DNA of 64,000 nt from Phenylobacterium sp. NIBR 498073 (GCF_027286305.1 NZ_CP114599.1:1240001-1304000); one strand, 5' to 3'; shown: positions 1-11,768, numbered from the stretch's first letter. Notes: generated by a model not told the origin, from the sequence alone. Made by a program: numbers and translations.

Positions 1-272
1 AGCGGGCGCTGAACCTCGGCATGGCCCAGGACTTCGTCGTCGAGACCCCGCTGATGTGGCTGACGAAGGCTGAGACTTGGGCGCTGGCGAAGGGCCTCGG
101 GGGCCAGGCGCTGGTCGACGTCATCGTCGCCGACAGCCATACTTGTTACCGGGGAACCCGCGGGGCGCTGCACGATTGGGGACATGGCTGCGGCGACTGT
201 CCGGCCTGCGACCTGCGCGCCAGGGGCTGGGCCGAATGGGTCGCCAGCGGCCGTCCGGAGCTGACGCCATGA
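1..272 (+). CDS. queC: 7-cyano-7-deazaguanine synthase QueC, C-terminal part
   Basis: Only the last 90 or so residues lie in the window; the frame is open from base 3. QueC converts 7-carboxy-7-deazaguanine to preQ0 with ATP and ammonia in queuosine-precursor synthesis. The visible part carries the family's C-terminal pattern: a [14 protein letters not shown] segment, then a zinc-binding cysteine cluster C-YRG...[12 protein letters not shown], where the CGxCxxC spacing is that of QueC. The stop overlaps the queE start by four bases (ATGA), so translation is probably coupled. queE and queD follow, which supports the call. Confidence 0.93.
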   Translation, partial: RALNLGMAQDFVVETPLMWLTKAETWALAKGLGGQALVDVIVADSHTCYRGTRGALHDWGHGCGDCPACDLRARGWAEWVASGRPELTP

Positions 273-901
273 GCTACGCCGTCAAGGAGATCTTCCTGAC
301 CCTTCAGGGCGAGGGCGGCCAGGCCGGCCTGCCGGCGGTGTTTTGCCGCTTTGCGGGATGCAACCTGTGGTCGGGCCGGGAGGAGGATCGCGCCAAGGCG
401 GTCTGCACCTTCTGCGACACCGACTTCGTCGGCATGGACGGCGAGGGCGGGGGACGCTTCACCCGCGCCGAGGATCTGGCCGCGGCGGTCGAGGCGGCCT
501 GGACCGGCGGCCCCGACCATCGCCTGGTGGTCTGCACCGGCGGCGAACCGCTGCTCCAGGTGGACGGGCCGCTCATCGCGGCGCTGCACGCCCGCGGTTT
601 CCGCATAGCGCTGGAAACCAACGGCACCCTACCGGTCCCCGACGGCGTCGACTGGATCTGCGTCAGCCCCAAGGCCGACGCCGAGGTCGTGCAGACGAGC
701 GGTCAGGAACTGAAGCTGGTCTTTCCCCAGCCGCTGGCCGATCCGGCGCGCTTCGAGCACATGGATTTCGAGCGTTTTCTGCTGCAGCCGATGGACGGCC
801 CGGCGCGCGTCGAAAACACCCAGGCGGCGATCGCCTATTGCCTTGCGCACCCGCGGTGGCGTTTAAGCGTCCAGACCCATAAGTATCTCGGCATTCCGTG
901 A
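269..901 (+). CDS. queE: 7-carboxy-7-deazaguanine synthase QueE (radical SAM)
   Basis: 210 residues from the ATG that overlaps the queC stop. QueE is a radical-SAM enzyme that contracts 6-carboxy-tetrahydropterin to 7-carboxy-7-deazaguanine. The N-terminus has the typical [15 protein letters not shown] segment. The cluster-binding cysteines are spaced C-x14-C-x2-C (GCNLW...VCTFCDTDF), the expanded motif of proteobacterial QueE rather than the plain CxxxCxxC. A glycine-rich CTGGEPLLQ segment for SAM binding and ALETNGT follow. Longer in-frame starts upstream would lie inside queC, so the overlapping ATG is chosen. Confidence 0.95.
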   Translation: MSYAVKEIFLTLQGEGGQAGLPAVFCRFAGCNLWSGREEDRAKAVCTFCDTDFVGMDGEGGGRFTRAEDLAAAVEAAWTGGPDHRLVVCTGGEPLLQVDGPLIAALHARGFRIALETNGTLPVPDGVDWICVSPKADAEVVQTSGQELKLVFPQPLADPARFEHMDFERFLLQPMDGPARVENTQAAIAYCLAHPRWRLSVQTHKYLGIP

Positions 902-943
902 CACGCGCGCCAAGCGCGGCCGGACGCCTTCAGACCCTCCCAG

Positions 944-1318
944 ATGACCCAGCCAGTCTTTGAAATCACCAAGGCGGCGACGTTCGACGCCGCGCACTAT
1001 CTCCCCGAGGGGCCCGAGCATCGCCCCTACCGCAACCTGCACGGCCACTCGTTCAAGGTCGAGGCGACCGTGCGCGGCGCCCCGGCCGAGCCGGTCGGGT
1101 GGGTGGTCGACCTCGCCGACCTCGACGCCGAGCTGAAGGCGGTCGCCGCCGAGCTCGACCACGGGCTGCTCAACGAAAAGCCGGGCCTCGAGCGTCCGAC
1201 CCTTGAGCACATCTGCCTCTACTTCGCCCAGCGCCTGAAGCCGAAGTTCCCGGGCCTGTCGCGGATTGTCGTTTCGCGCCCGACGATCGGCGAGAGCTGC
1301 GCCATGGCGGTGGCCTGA
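944..1318 (+). CDS. queD: 6-carboxy-5,6,7,8-tetrahydropterin synthase QueD-like (PTPS family)
   Basis: 124 residues, the usual length of a T-fold 6-pyruvoyl-tetrahydropterin-synthase-family protein. Zinc ligands are visible in FDAAHYLPEG and in LHGHSFKVE, and the PTIGESC region near the end matches the family's conserved Glu. Position right after queC-queE argues for the QueD step of preQ0 synthesis. One oddity: canonical QueD has a catalytic Cys in a CxxxHGH arrangement, whereas here the segment reads YRNLHGH, with Tyr in that position. The role is therefore inferred from context, and the chemistry may use another residue. Confidence 0.85.
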   Translation: MTQPVFEITKAATFDAAHYLPEGPEHRPYRNLHGHSFKVEATVRGAPAEPVGWVVDLADLDAELKAVAAELDHGLLNEKPGLERPTLEHICLYFAQRLKPKFPGLSRIVVSRPTIGESCAMAVA

Positions 1319-1324
1319 CGCGCT

Positions 1325-2305
1325 TCAGAGGTCGGCGACCTTGAGCACCGTCTTGCCGAGCCCCTGTCCGGTAAGGGCGAACTCCAACGCCTCGGCGTAG
1401 CGGTCGAGCGCAAACGCCCGCCCGAGCGGCGGGGCCAGGCGCCCTTCGTCGGCCCAGGCCAGCAGCTGGCCCAGGCGCGCCCGCGCGCGGTCCGGCTCCA
1501 GCAGCATGAACTGGCGCACGTCCACCCCGACCAGAGCCGCGCCCTTCATCAGGGTCAGGTTGGCCGGGAGGGCGGGGATCGGTCCGCCGACGAAGCCGAG
1601 CACCAGGTGACGGCCGCGCCAGCTGAGCGAGCGGAACGCGGCTTCGAAAAGCGGGCCGCAGACGGGATCGAACACCACGTCCGGCCCGCGTCCGCCGCAG
1701 GCCGCCTTCAGCCGCTCGCGCCATCCCTCGCCGTCGGTGTCCAGCACCTCGTCGGCGCCGAGGTCGCGGCAGAAGTCGCGCTTAGCCTCGCTTGAGGCCG
1801 CCGCGATCACCCGCGCGCCCAGCAGTTTGGCGACCTGCAGCCCCGCGACCCCCAGGCCGCCCGCCGCGCCTAGCACCAGCACGGTCTCCCCAATCTGCAG
1901 GTTCGCCCGATCGGCCAGGGCGTGCAGGGCGGTGACGTAGTTGATGTGGAAGCCGGCCGCCTGCGCAAACGCCATCGGTTCCGGGATCGCGCGGACCGCA
2001 GCGGCCGGGGCCAGGGCCTGCTCTGCGAAGCCGCCGCGGACGCTCGCCATGACCCGGTCCCCCGGCGCCAGGCCGGTGACGCCCGCGCCGACCCTGGCCA
2101 CCCGGCCTGCGGCCTCCTGGCCGGGCGTGTGCGGCAGCGGCGGCTTGACCTGATAGCGGCCGAGCGCCACCAGCGCGTCGACATAGCCGACGCCGCAGGC
2201 CGCCACGTCGATCAGGACTTCGCCCGGTCCGGGCTCGGGGGGATCGGTCTCGATGATCCGATAGTCGTCTATCGACGACAGCGTGGTCGCCTGAACTACG
2301 CGCAT
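1325..2305 (-). CDS. NAD(P)H:quinone oxidoreductase family protein (zinc-independent MDR)
   Basis: 326 residues of the medium-chain dehydrogenase/reductase superfamily. The N-terminal GroES-like half includes PGEVLIDVAACGVGYVDAL and HTPGQEAAGRV. The C-terminal Rossmann half has VLVLGAAGGLGVAGLQ and then an acidic-pocket region. The structural-zinc cysteine cluster of alcohol dehydrogenases is missing, which points to the quinone oxidoreductase/enoyl-reductase branch. The ATG is preceded by a good GGGAGG ribosome-binding site. The gene converges on queD with only six bases between stops. The physiological substrate cannot be told. Confidence 0.85.
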   Translation of the reverse strand: MRVVQATTLSSIDDYRIIETDPPEPGPGEVLIDVAACGVGYVDALVALGRYQVKPPLPHTPGQEAAGRVARVGAGVTGLAPGDRVMASVRGGFAEQALAPAAAVRAIPEPMAFAQAAGFHINYVTALHALADRANLQIGETVLVLGAAGGLGVAGLQVAKLLGARVIAAASSEAKRDFCRDLGADEVLDTDGEGWRERLKAACGGRGPDVVFDPVCGPLFEAAFRSLSWRGRHLVLGFVGGPIPALPANLTLMKGAALVGVDVRQFMLLEPDRARARLGQLLAWADEGRLAPPLGRAFALDRYAEALEFALTGQGLGKTVLKVADL

Positions 2306-2362
2306 GGGCGCCTCCCTTGAGCCGTGACCGTAAGGTCGCTGACGCCCGGGCAGTCCAGGGGC

Positions 2363-2593
2363 CTAGTTGCGCTTGTCGTCCCTGTCGCCTCTGTCGTCCT
2401 TGTCGTCGCCGTACGGGATGACCGCCCCGATGGCCATGCCGGCGCCCTTGGCGGTGACGCCGACCGCCGCGCCGGTGACGCCGACCGCGGTTCCGACCAC
2501 CGCGCCGGTGGCGGCGACCGCCAGGCAGCCCGACAGGCTCAGGGCCGCGCCCGCCAGCAGCGACAGCTGGGCGAGAAGGCGAAGGGCGCGCAT
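2363..2593 (-). CDS. Small glycine/alanine-rich lipoprotein, function unknown
   Basis: 76 residues. A short charged start, a hydrophobic stretch and a lipobox LSGC (Cys at residue 23) indicate an SPII-processed lipoprotein. The mature part repeats small residues and Val/Thr (a GAVVGTAVGVTGAAVGVTAKG-like pattern) and ends in a very acidic/basic tail rich in D, K and R. I recognise no enzyme domain. It sits alone between a quinone oxidoreductase and a response regulator on the same strand. Confidence 0.6.
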   Translation of the reverse strand: MRALRLLAQLSLLAGAALSLSGCLAVAATGAVVGTAVGVTGAAVGVTAKGAGMAIGAVIPYGDDKDDRGDRDDKRN

Positions 2594-2658
2594 CGAGGGA
2601 TCCTCCGACAGGGTCGATCCCTGCCTAGCGGTCGAACATCACCAAATGGTGGCGAACG

Positions 2659-3174
2659 CTAAAGCTCGATGGCGCGGACGTTCTGGCGGTCGCCCGAACG
2701 CCGCATCGGGCCGTCGTACTGGGGATCGTGGCGCCGCCGCCGATCGGGACCGAAATAGTCGTCGGTGCGGATGAACGGGCGGGCGTGGTCGACCACCTGG
2801 GCCAGCCGTTCGATCACCCCCCGGGCGGTGATCGGTTTGCCCATGAACTCGTTGACCCCGGCGTCGCGCGCCTCCTGCAGCCGCTTCATCGTCGCATGGC
2901 CGGTGATCATGATCACCGGGAGCATCGGGCCGGGGCTGTCCCGGCCGGTCCGTAGCGAGCGGACAAACTCGATGCCGTCCATAGGCTCCATCGCCAGGTC
3001 GGTCAGCACGATGTCTACGGCGTGGTTGCGCAGCGCCGCCAGGCCCTCGACGCCGTCCGCCGCCTCAATGGTCTGGGTGATCCCCAGCGACCGCAGGATC
3101 TGCGCCAGCAGCAGGCGCGTGTGCTTGTTGTCGTCGACGATCAGAACCTTGAGGCGATCGAGGCGCACGGTCAC
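2659..3174 (-). CDS. Single-domain CheY-like response regulator
   Basis: 171 residues with one receiver domain (about residues 8-125). Key positions are visible: the acidic pair in VLIVDDNKHTR, the phospho-acceptor Asp in DIVLTDLAMEPMDG, Thr in MITGHAT and Lys in FMGKPI. After the receiver comes a short basic tail with DYFGPDRRRR, a tail I have seen on alphaproteobacterial stand-alone receivers; there is no DNA-binding domain. It probably relays a signal to a partner protein, but no kinase gene is adjacent. It uses a GTG start and has no obvious Shine-Dalgarno sequence, so the start is less sure than the domain. Confidence 0.85.
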   Translation of the reverse strand: MTVRLDRLKVLIVDDNKHTRLLLAQILRSLGITQTIEAADGVEGLAALRNHAVDIVLTDLAMEPMDGIEFVRSLRTGRDSPGPMLPVIMITGHATMKRLQEARDAGVNEFMGKPITARGVIERLAQVVDHARPFIRTDDYFGPDRRRRHDPQYDGPMRRSGDRQNVRAIEL

Positions 3175-3308
3175 CGCGCTGTCTGAGGGGCCGAAGTCAG
3201 CACGGTGATTGCACCGCCGACAACAGGTGATTAGCGGCGAGAAAGCTGCGCGGTCAATGTCAAAAAACGCCGGTTCGCGAGCGCCGGGTTCCCGACCTCA
3301 GCCACCGG

Positions 3309-4433
3309 TCAGCGCCGTTCGGAAACGCCTGGAACATAGGCGCCGCCGCCGGTCTGGGCCCGGTGGCGCAGATAGGCGTCGGCCAGCACGCAGGCGGTCA
3401 TCGCCTCGACCACCGGCACGGCGCGCAGGCCCACGCACGGGTCGTGGCGGCCCTTGGTGCGCAGGTCGACCTCTTCTCCGGCCTCGTTCAGGCTGCGGCG
3501 CGGGGTCAGGATCGACGACGTCGGCTTGAACGCTACCCGCGCCACCACGGGGGCGCCCGACGAGATGCCGCCCAGGATGCCCCCAGCGCTGTTGGACAGG
3601 AACAGCGGCTGGCCGTCATTGCCCATCCGCATTTCGTCGGCGTTCTCCTCGCCCGAGAAGGCGGCGCTCGCGAAGCCGGCGCCGATCTCTACGCCCTTGG
3701 AGGCGTTGATCGACATCAGGGCGGCGGCCAACTCGGCGTCCAGCTTGCCATAGATCGGGGCGCCCCAGCCCGCCGGCACGCCGACCGCCTCGACCTCGAC
3801 GATCGCCCCGGTGGACGAACCGGCCTTGCGGACCTTCTCCAGGTGTTGTTCCCAGACCGGTACGGTCTCGGCGTCCGGACACCAGAAGCCGTTCTCATGG
3901 CGCTGGTCCCAGTTGAAGCGGCTGCGGTCGATGGCGTGCGGGCCGATCTGCACCACGGCGGCGCGGACGGTGACGCCCTCGATGATCTTGCGGGCCACCG
4001 CGCCGGCCGCGACCCGTGCTGCGGTCTCGCGGGCCGAGGCCCGGCCGCCGCCGCGATAGTCGCGCACGCCGTACTTGGCGAAATAGGTGTAGTCGGCGTG
4101 ACCCGGCCGGAACTGGGTGGCGATTTCGCCATAGTCGCGCGAACGCTGGTCGACGTTCTCGATCAGCATCGAGATCGGCGTGCCAGTGGTGACTTGGCCG
4201 TCGGTCCGCTCGTCCTGGAACACCCCCGACAGGATCTTCACCGCGTCCGGCTCCTGGCGCTGGGTGACGAACTTGCCCTGGCCAGGACGCCGCTGGTCCA
4301 GCCACACCTGCACCTCCTCGGCGGTCAGGCCGATGCCGGGAGGGCAGCCGTCGACGACGCAGCCCAGCGCCGGTCCGTGGCTCTCGCCCCAGGTGGTCAC
4401 GCGAAACAGATGGCCGAAGGTGTTGTGCGACAT
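3309..4433 (-). CDS. aroC: Chorismate synthase
   Basis: 374 residues, close to the family's usual 350-390. It makes chorismate from EPSP with reduced FMN, the last common step of aromatic amino-acid synthesis. Signature regions are all present: an N-terminal [18 protein letters not shown], a central [22 protein letters not shown] stretch, and the later [15 protein letters not shown] and FKPTSSI segments. The ATG start gives the standard [20 protein letters not shown] beginning. A J-domain gene lies upstream on the same strand. Confidence 0.97.
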   Translation of the reverse strand: MSHNTFGHLFRVTTWGESHGPALGCVVDGCPPGIGLTAEEVQVWLDQRRPGQGKFVTQRQEPDAVKILSGVFQDERTDGQVTTGTPISMLIENVDQRSRDYGEIATQFRPGHADYTYFAKYGVRDYRGGGRASARETAARVAAGAVARKIIEGVTVRAAVVQIGPHAIDRSRFNWDQRHENGFWCPDAETVPVWEQHLEKVRKAGSSTGAIVEVEAVGVPAGWGAPIYGKLDAELAAALMSINASKGVEIGAGFASAAFSGEENADEMRMGNDGQPLFLSNSAGGILGGISSGAPVVARVAFKPTSSILTPRRSLNEAGEEVDLRTKGRHDPCVGLRAVPVVEAMTACVLADAYLRHRAQTGGGAYVPGVSERR

Positions 4434-4466
4434 GGCGGCGTTCTTAAAGCCGGGGCCGCTGTAAGG

Positions 4467-5174
4467 CTAGGCCGCCCAGGCGGCGGCGAACCGGCGGCGC
4501 AGGGCGCGCGCGGCGGTGTCGGTGGTGCGGGTCTGCTCGGTCAGGCGTAGGAATAGATGCCCCTGCGGGTGATCGCCGCGCGCCGGCAGGCCCTGGCCGG
4601 CCAGCCGCACTAGGCCGCGCTCGCCGACTTTTTTGGTGACCCAGACCACACGGCGGCCCAGGGGAGTGTCCACCGCCACCCGGCCGCCCTGGGCGAGGAC
4701 GTGCGGGTGCAGCGGCGTGGTGACCCACAGGTCGTGGCCGCGGACCATGATCTGCGCATCGCCGCGCACGGCGATCTCGAACATGTCGGCGCCGGCCCGC
4801 AGCAGGTCGCCCGAGCGCAGGCCCGCGGGCAGGGTGATCTTCAGGCTGCGCCCGTCGGCCGTCTCGCGCAGCACGACGCCGCCGTTCAGGGCGATCAACG
4901 GCGTGATCGGCAGGGTCCTGTCGTCCTGGGCGTTTTTCCTGACGGTGGCGGGCGGCTGGACGATGGCGCCCGTGGGGACCGGATCGGTCAGCAGGCGATA
5001 GGCCTCGACGGCCTGGCGGAAGCGCTCGGCGTCGCCGCCGGGGCGATCGGGGTGGGCGCTCTTGGCGGCTTCGCGAAAGGCGCGACGCAGTTCGGCCGGC
5101 GTGACCCCCGGTGCGACGCCCAGCACGGCGCGCGCCAACTTTCTGTCCAGCATGGGTGACTTGGGCGCGGCCAT
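4467..5174 (-). CDS. DnaJ-type J-domain protein with C-terminal substrate-binding-like region
   Basis: 235 residues. The J domain occupies about residues 10-65 and contains the HPD tripeptide (SAHPDRPGG), so it should stimulate an Hsp70 ATPase. There is no Gly/Phe-rich linker or zinc-finger domain, which separates it from DnaJ itself. The remainder ([12 protein letters not shown]..., [28 protein letters not shown]) resembles a short DnaJ/CbpA-type C-terminal beta domain that binds clients. It is divergent from pdxH with about 75 bases between starts. Which Hsp70 it serves is unknown. Confidence 0.82.
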   Translation of the reverse strand: MAAPKSPMLDRKLARAVLGVAPGVTPAELRRAFREAAKSAHPDRPGGDAERFRQAVEAYRLLTDPVPTGAIVQPPATVRKNAQDDRTLPITPLIALNGGVVLRETADGRSLKITLPAGLRSGDLLRAGADMFEIAVRGDAQIMVRGHDLWVTTPLHPHVLAQGGRVAVDTPLGRRVVWVTKKVGERGLVRLAGQGLPARGDHPQGHLFLRLTEQTRTTDTAARALRRRFAAAWAA

Positions 5175-5250
5175 CCGGCGACTGTGGACGGGTCATGGTC
5201 AACGGTGCGTTAAGCATGGCAAGCGCGCGGCAAGGCGCTATATCGACGGC

Positions 5251-5916
5251 ATGAGCGACAAGGCCGCGATCCCCCCCTCGCCCAGCGAGGATGACTATGT
5301 CCGCCAGGTGGCCGCGGCCGAGCCGCCGCCCCTATTGTCCGCGCAGGATCCGTTCGCGCTGTTCGCCGAATGGATGAAGGAGGCGACCGCCAAGGAGCCC
5401 AACGATCCCAACGGCATGGCGCTGGCCACGGTGGACGAGACCGGCATGCCCGACCTGCGCATGGTGCTGCTTAAGGACGCCGGCCCAGACGGCTTCGTGT
5501 TCTATACCAATCTCGGCAGCGCCAAGGGCCGGCAACTGGCGGCCAATCCGAAGGCGGCCCTGCTGTTCCACTGGAAATCCCTGCGTCGTCAGGTGCGGGT
5601 CCGCGGTCTTGTCGAGCCGGTGACGGCCGAAGAGGCCGACGCCTATTTCGCCACCCGTGCCCGTCCGGCCCAGATCGGCGCCTGGGCCTCGGAGCAGTCC
5701 CAGACCCTGCCGGACCGCCTGGCCCTGGAAAAGCGCATCGCCGAGATCGGCCTGAAGTTTGGTCTGGGCAAGGTGCCGCGTCCGCCGCACTGGTCGGGCT
5801 TCCGCGTCCGCCCCGAAGCCATCGAGTTCTGGCGAGACCGGCCCTTCCGCCTGCACGAACGCCTTGTCTTCGAGCGCGTGGGGGAGGGCTGGACCACCCA
5901 GCGCCTCTATCCTTGA
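5251..5916 (+). CDS. pdxH: Pyridoxamine/pyridoxine 5'-phosphate oxidase
   Basis: 221 residues from the ATG at 5251; an upstream in-frame start would run into the divergent J-domain gene. The FMN enzyme oxidises PNP/PMP to pyridoxal 5'-phosphate. Family segments seen include [50 protein letters not shown], the WASEQSQ region and a C-terminal PHWSGFRV followed by [14 protein letters not shown]. The stop codon overlaps the TTG start of the following gene, so the two are probably one transcription unit. Confidence 0.96.
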   Translation: MSDKAAIPPSPSEDDYVRQVAAAEPPPLLSAQDPFALFAEWMKEATAKEPNDPNGMALATVDETGMPDLRMVLLKDAGPDGFVFYTNLGSAKGRQLAANPKAALLFHWKSLRRQVRVRGLVEPVTAEEADAYFATRARPAQIGAWASEQSQTLPDRLALEKRIAEIGLKFGLGKVPRPPHWSGFRVRPEAIEFWRDRPFRLHERLVFERVGEGWTTQRLYP

Positions 5917-7415
5917 CCGACGCCGAAGAAGCCGAAGTCGTCGCCTGGCTGGAAGGCGAGGCCCAAACCAAGATCGAGACTGGCTGCGCCTGGGTGTTCC
6001 TGGCCGGCGACACCGCCTTCAAGGTCAAGAAGCGGGTTGATCTGGGCTTCCTCGACTATTCGACCCTGGACCTGCGACACTGGGCGCTGGAGCGCGAGCT
6101 GCGCTTCAACCGCGCGGCCACCTCGGACATCTACCGCGCCGTGCGGACCATCACCCGCAAGCCCGGCGGCGGGCTGGAACTGGACGGCGCCGGCGAGGTC
6201 GTCGAATACGCGCTTGAGATGCGCCGCTTCGACGAGAGCTTCGTGCTCGCCGCCCGGCCCTGGGCGGTCGACGGGCCGCTGGCCGAGGCCATGGGCCGCG
6301 AGGTCGCGTCCGTCCACGCCAAGGCCGAGCTGCGCCCGCAAGGCGGCGGCGGCAAGGCGCTGAAATACACCATCGACTCCAACGCCAAGCTCCTGCGCGA
6401 ACTGGCCGGCAAGCTCGGCGAGGCCCGGGTCGAGGCGCTGGTCGCCGCCACCGACGTCGAGTTCGTCCGTCGCCAGCCGCTGCTCGACGCCCGCCGCGAC
6501 GCGGGCTTCGCGCGCCTGTGCCACGCCGACCTGCACCTGGGGAACATCCTGCTCGAAGACGGCAGGCCGGTGCTGTTCGACTGCATCGAGTTCAACGACA
6601 TCCTCTCGGATATCGACGTCCAGTACGACCTGGCCTTCCTGTTGATGGACCTCGACTTCCGCCGCCGCCGCGACGCCGCGGTGCGGGTGCTGTCGGCCTA
6701 TGTCGACGAAGGCCGCCGCCATTTCGGCCCCGACCTGCTGGCTGGGCTCGCCGCCCTGCCGCTGATGATGTCCGTGCGGGCCGGGGTGCGGGCCCACGTC
6801 CAGGCCCACAGCGGTGACCTCGAAGGCGCCAGCGCCTATCTCGATGCGGGCTTGGCGCACCTTGCGCCGCCTCCGCCGAAGCTGACGGCCGTCGGCGGGC
6901 TCTCGGGTTCGGGCAAGTCGACCTTCGCGCGGCTGATCGCACCCGGCCTGGGCGCCTCGCCGGGCGCCGTGGTCCTGCGCACCGACGAGATCCGCAAGCG
7001 CCTGTTGGGCGTGGCGCCCGACGCCAGCCTGCCGGCCAGCGTCTATTCGCCGGCCTTCTACGCCGAGGTCTACGACACCCTGTTCGCCGAGGCCCGCGCC
7101 CTGCTGGACGCCGGCCGCGCGGTGGTGGTCGACGCCACCTTCATCCAGCCCGAACTGCGCGCCCGCGCCGCGAGGCTGGCCCAGGGGGCCGGCGTCCCGT
7201 TCCACGGCGTCTGGCTGCAGGCCGCCCCGGAAGTGTTGGCCCAGCGCATCGAGGGGCGGGAGGGCGACGCCTCGGACGCCACCGTCGCTACCTTGAAGAT
7301 GCAGCTCGACCGCGACGTCGGCCCCATCGACTGGGTCCGCGTCGACGCCTCGGGCCCGGCCCAGGACGCGGCCGAAGCCTGGTCCATCACACACGGCGGC
7401 GCGCCGCTGGCCTAG
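5913..7415 (+). CDS. Bifunctional aminoglycoside-phosphotransferase-like / P-loop kinase protein
   Basis: 500 residues from a TTG that overlaps the pdxH stop. The first part is an APH-fold kinase domain with the catalytic loop [10 protein letters not shown] (about residues 203-212) followed by the metal-binding LFDCIEFND. From about residue 324 a second domain begins with a Walker A motif GLSGSGKST (329-337) and resembles AAA_33/polynucleotide-kinase-type P-loop kinases, with DTLFAEA and VVVDATFIQ segments. This two-domain arrangement is a known but poorly characterised family. Despite the name there is no evidence of antibiotic resistance; the substrate is unknown. Confidence 0.85.
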   Translation: MTDAEEAEVVAWLEGEAQTKIETGCAWVFLAGDTAFKVKKRVDLGFLDYSTLDLRHWALERELRFNRAATSDIYRAVRTITRKPGGGLELDGAGEVVEYALEMRRFDESFVLAARPWAVDGPLAEAMGREVASVHAKAELRPQGGGGKALKYTIDSNAKLLRELAGKLGEARVEALVAATDVEFVRRQPLLDARRDAGFARLCHADLHLGNILLEDGRPVLFDCIEFNDILSDIDVQYDLAFLLMDLDFRRRRDAAVRVLSAYVDEGRRHFGPDLLAGLAALPLMMSVRAGVRAHVQAHSGDLEGASAYLDAGLAHLAPPPPKLTAVGGLSGSGKSTFARLIAPGLGASPGAVVLRTDEIRKRLLGVAPDASLPASVYSPAFYAEVYDTLFAEARALLDAGRAVVVDATFIQPELRARAARLAQGAGVPFHGVWLQAAPEVLAQRIEGREGDASDATVATLKMQLDRDVGPIDWVRVDASGPAQDAAEAWSITHGGAPLA

Positions 7416-7430
7416 GTCGCCGCAAAGACG

Positions 7431-7565
7431 TGTCATCCCGGTTTGCGAAGCAAGACCGGGACCCATGAACACCTGATGCGGCAAGCAATCGCGTGGCCTC
7501 GCCTCATTCGGCCTGCTCGGCCCGAATGGGTCCCGGACAAGCGCTTTGCGCTTTCCGGGATGACA
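7431..7565. repeat. Intergenic palindromic element (alphaproteobacterial RPE-like)
   Basis: A 135-base unit between convergent genes. Its outer ends are exact inverted copies (TGTCATCCCGG at 7431-7441 and CCGGGATGACA at 7555-7565). Inside there are further complementary pieces such as GACCGGGACCCAT against ATGGGTCCCGG. This sequence style (GTCATCCCGG ... CCGGGATGAC) is familiar from repeated palindromic elements scattered between genes in Caulobacter and relatives. It may form a large hairpin that serves both convergent transcripts. Confidence 0.75.
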
Positions 7566-7579
7566 CATTGCTTCGGCTG

Positions 7580-8758
7580 CTAAACCGCCTGTCCGGCCAC
7601 CCAGCCCGACGACCATGCCCACTGGAAATTATACCCGCCCAGCCAGCCGGTGACGTCGACCACCTCGCCGATGAAATAGAGCCCCGGCACGGCCTTGGCC
7701 TGCATGGTCTTGGACTCCAGCCCATTGGTGTCGACGCCGCCCAGCGTGACTTCCGCCGTGCGATAGCCTTCCGAGCCGACCGGCTTCACCGTCCAGGCGT
7801 TCACCGCCGTGGCGATGCGGCCGACGGCCTTGTCCGACAGGTCGCCGGCATTGGCCGGGGCGGCGGCCTCGTCCAGGATCATCTGCGCCACGCGGCGCGG
7901 GAGGTGCTCGGACAGCACGGTGATCGCCGCCTGTTTGCCGCGGGTCTGGCGGGCCGCCTTCAAGGTCGCGGCGATGTCCACGCCCGGCGCCATGTCGACG
8001 GTGATCGCCTGGCCTTCGCGCCAATAGGACGAGATCTGCAGGATCGACGGCCCTGACAGCCCGCGATGGGTGAACAGCATCGCTTCGGCGAACCTGGTCT
8101 TGCCGCAGGACACCACCGCGTCCACGGCCACGCCGGCCAGCGGCTTCAGCCGCTCCAGCATGCCGATCTCGAACGTCAGAGGCACGAGGGCCGGACGGGT
8201 CTCGACGATGTTCAGCCCGAATTGCCGGGCGATGTCGTAGCCGAAGCCGGTCGCGCCCATCTTGGGGATCGACTTGCCGCCGCTGGCGATCACCAGCGCC
8301 TCACAGGCGACCGGCCCGCCGCTGGTCGAAAGCAGGAAGCCCTCGTCCTCCTGCTCGACCCGCTCGACCGTGGTCTTCAGTCGCAGGGTGACGCCGGCCT
8401 GACGCATCGCCCCCGTCAGCATGGCGATGATCTCCTTGGCCGAGCCGTCGCAGAACAGCTGGCCGAGGGTCTTTTCGTGATAGGCGACGCCCTCTCGCTC
8501 GACCCAGGCGATGAAGTCCTTGGCGGTGTAGCGGCGCAGCGCCGAGATCGCGAAATGCGGGTTGGCCGAGATGAAGTTGGCCGGCGCCGCATTGATGTTG
8601 GTGAAGTTGCAGCGCCCCCCGCCGGAGATGCGGATCTTCTCGCCCGGCGCGTCGGCATGGTCGATCACCAGCACCTTGCGGCCGCGCTTGCCGGCTTCGA
8701 CGGCGCACATCATGCCCGCCGCCCCGGCGCCGATCACCACGACGTCGAACTGATCCAC
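7580..8758 (-). CDS. NAD(P)/FAD-dependent oxidoreductase, BaiN/HI0933 family
   Basis: 392 residues from a GTG at 8758. The FAD-binding Rossmann motif GAGAAGMMCAVEAG starts about nine residues in, and GEKIRISGGGRCNFTN, a strong marker of the HI0933/BaiN flavoprotein family, follows. The C-terminus has GLYFIGEVVDVTGWLGGYNFQ, with the second cofactor-facing segment. The frame extends to an ATG at 8815, but that start lacks a ribosome-binding site and would add residues before the FAD motif; GCGAGGA precedes the GTG. The reaction is not known for most family members. Confidence 0.88.
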   Translation of the reverse strand: MDQFDVVVIGAGAAGMMCAVEAGKRGRKVLVIDHADAPGEKIRISGGGRCNFTNINAAPANFISANPHFAISALRRYTAKDFIAWVEREGVAYHEKTLGQLFCDGSAKEIIAMLTGAMRQAGVTLRLKTTVERVEQEDEGFLLSTSGGPVACEALVIASGGKSIPKMGATGFGYDIARQFGLNIVETRPALVPLTFEIGMLERLKPLAGVAVDAVVSCGKTRFAEAMLFTHRGLSGPSILQISSYWREGQAITVDMAPGVDIAATLKAARQTRGKQAAITVLSEHLPRRVAQMILDEAAAPANAGDLSDKAVGRIATAVNAWTVKPVGSEGYRTAEVTLGGVDTNGLESKTMQAKAVPGLYFIGEVVDVTGWLGGYNFQWAWSSGWVAGQAV

Positions 8759-9010
8759 TAGGTCCTCGCGCCTTGGATGAAGGAAAGTCGGCCCTTCGAT
8801 AGGACCAGCCCCCATAAGTCAACCGACGGTTTGCCGCGCCTGGTCCTCGGCGCCCGCCACGCCGCGGCCCCTATTCTTGCGCAAAACAGCATGTCGCAGC
8901 GTGGTCTGGCCACAAGCCCCTGTTCACCGAGCCGCGTTGCGTTAAGGACTTGGTGAATCTAGCTTGCGCCAGCCCCAGAGAGGGCGGCGTCGTCGGGAGG
9001 GACTAAGAGT

Positions 9011-10861
<1,851 letters not shown>

Positions 10862-11317
10862 CCGCGACCGAGCCGGCTCCCGCGCCAGCTCGGCCCTCGG
10901 TCCAGCAGCGTGAGCCGGCCGTCTCGCACGGCTTCGCCGACATCTATCTGTCGGGAGCGACGCTGATCGCCCTGGCCCCGGCCTTCCTGGTCGTGGTCGG
11001 GCTGGTCGGGCCGCGCCTCGGCCTGATGAGCGAGGGGGTCGGCGTCGGCCTCCTCGCCATGCAATGGGCGCCGCACGTGGCCCTGGCCAGCGTCGCGGCC
11101 GGGGTGTTCGGCGTAATCGTCGCCGTGCTTGCCGGGTTCTCGCGGTTCTGGCTGCGTGCATTGCTGGTGCTTGCGATCACCACCGCGACCTTGTTCGCCT
11201 ATGTCTGGGACCGCGAAGTGCGTCAGCCCGCCGCTGAGGCGCAGGTGACGCTCCGCTGAGGCGGAGCAGCGCCCCCGAATGACCCGATCTTGCCGGCGCC
11301 TTCCAGCGCGCCCATAA

Positions 11318-11497
11318 TTGCGTCTGGCGTAAAGTCTATATTTTTGCTATAAGCCAAAATCGAAGTTCGCTTTTGGTCGGTTGTTCTCATCGCTTTTTCT
11401 TAAAGAAGCGGCCCGAGCCGACCTTAACCTTCTCCGAAAATTTGATCCGCCGCCCTGTACCGGGCGCGCGAAAACTTGCGCCTGAAAGGTGACGATT
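11318..11497 (+). promoter_or_regulatory. AT-rich leader upstream of cold-shock gene
   Basis: This stretch is far richer in A and T than the surroundings (for example AAAGTCTATATTTTTGCTAT near 11331-11350) and lies directly before a CspA-type gene. Long structured leaders that control translation with temperature are known for cspA mRNAs, so a promoter plus thermo-responsive leader is likely. I could not fix a transcription start. An AAAGGTG ribosome-binding site ends eight bases before the ATG. Confidence 0.35.
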
Positions 11498-11707
11498 ATG
11501 ACGACCGGCATTGTTAAATGGTTCAATCCGACCAAGGGCTTTGGCTTTATTCAGCCTGATGACGGTGGGGCCGACGTGTTCGTGCACATCAGCGCCGTCG
11601 AGCGTTCCAGCCTCGGCTCGCTCGAGGAGGGCCAGAAGCTCGGCTATGAACTGGAACTGGACTCGCGCAGCGGCAAGATGGCCGCCGTGCAATTGCAAGC
11701 CGTCTAA
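11498..11707 (+). CDS. Cold-shock protein, CspA family
   Basis: 69 residues forming one cold-shock domain. Both RNA-binding motifs are present: RNP1 as [10 protein letters not shown] and RNP2 as [10 protein letters not shown], after the standard start [11 protein letters not shown]. It should bind single-stranded nucleic acid and melt mRNA structure. The ATG at 11498 is chosen over an upstream GTG because AAAGGTG sits at proper spacing. A cluster of small, basic or charged proteins follows on the same strand, a neighbourhood common for csp genes in this group. Confidence 0.95.
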   Translation: MTTGIVKWFNPTKGFGFIQPDDGGADVFVHISAVERSSLGSLEEGQKLGYELELDSRSGKMAAVQLQAV

Positions 11708-11768
11708 GCGTCTTGCCCTCCGCCCGGACCGGCCCGGCTTCTCCGACCGGCTCGGCGGAGGAACGCTC

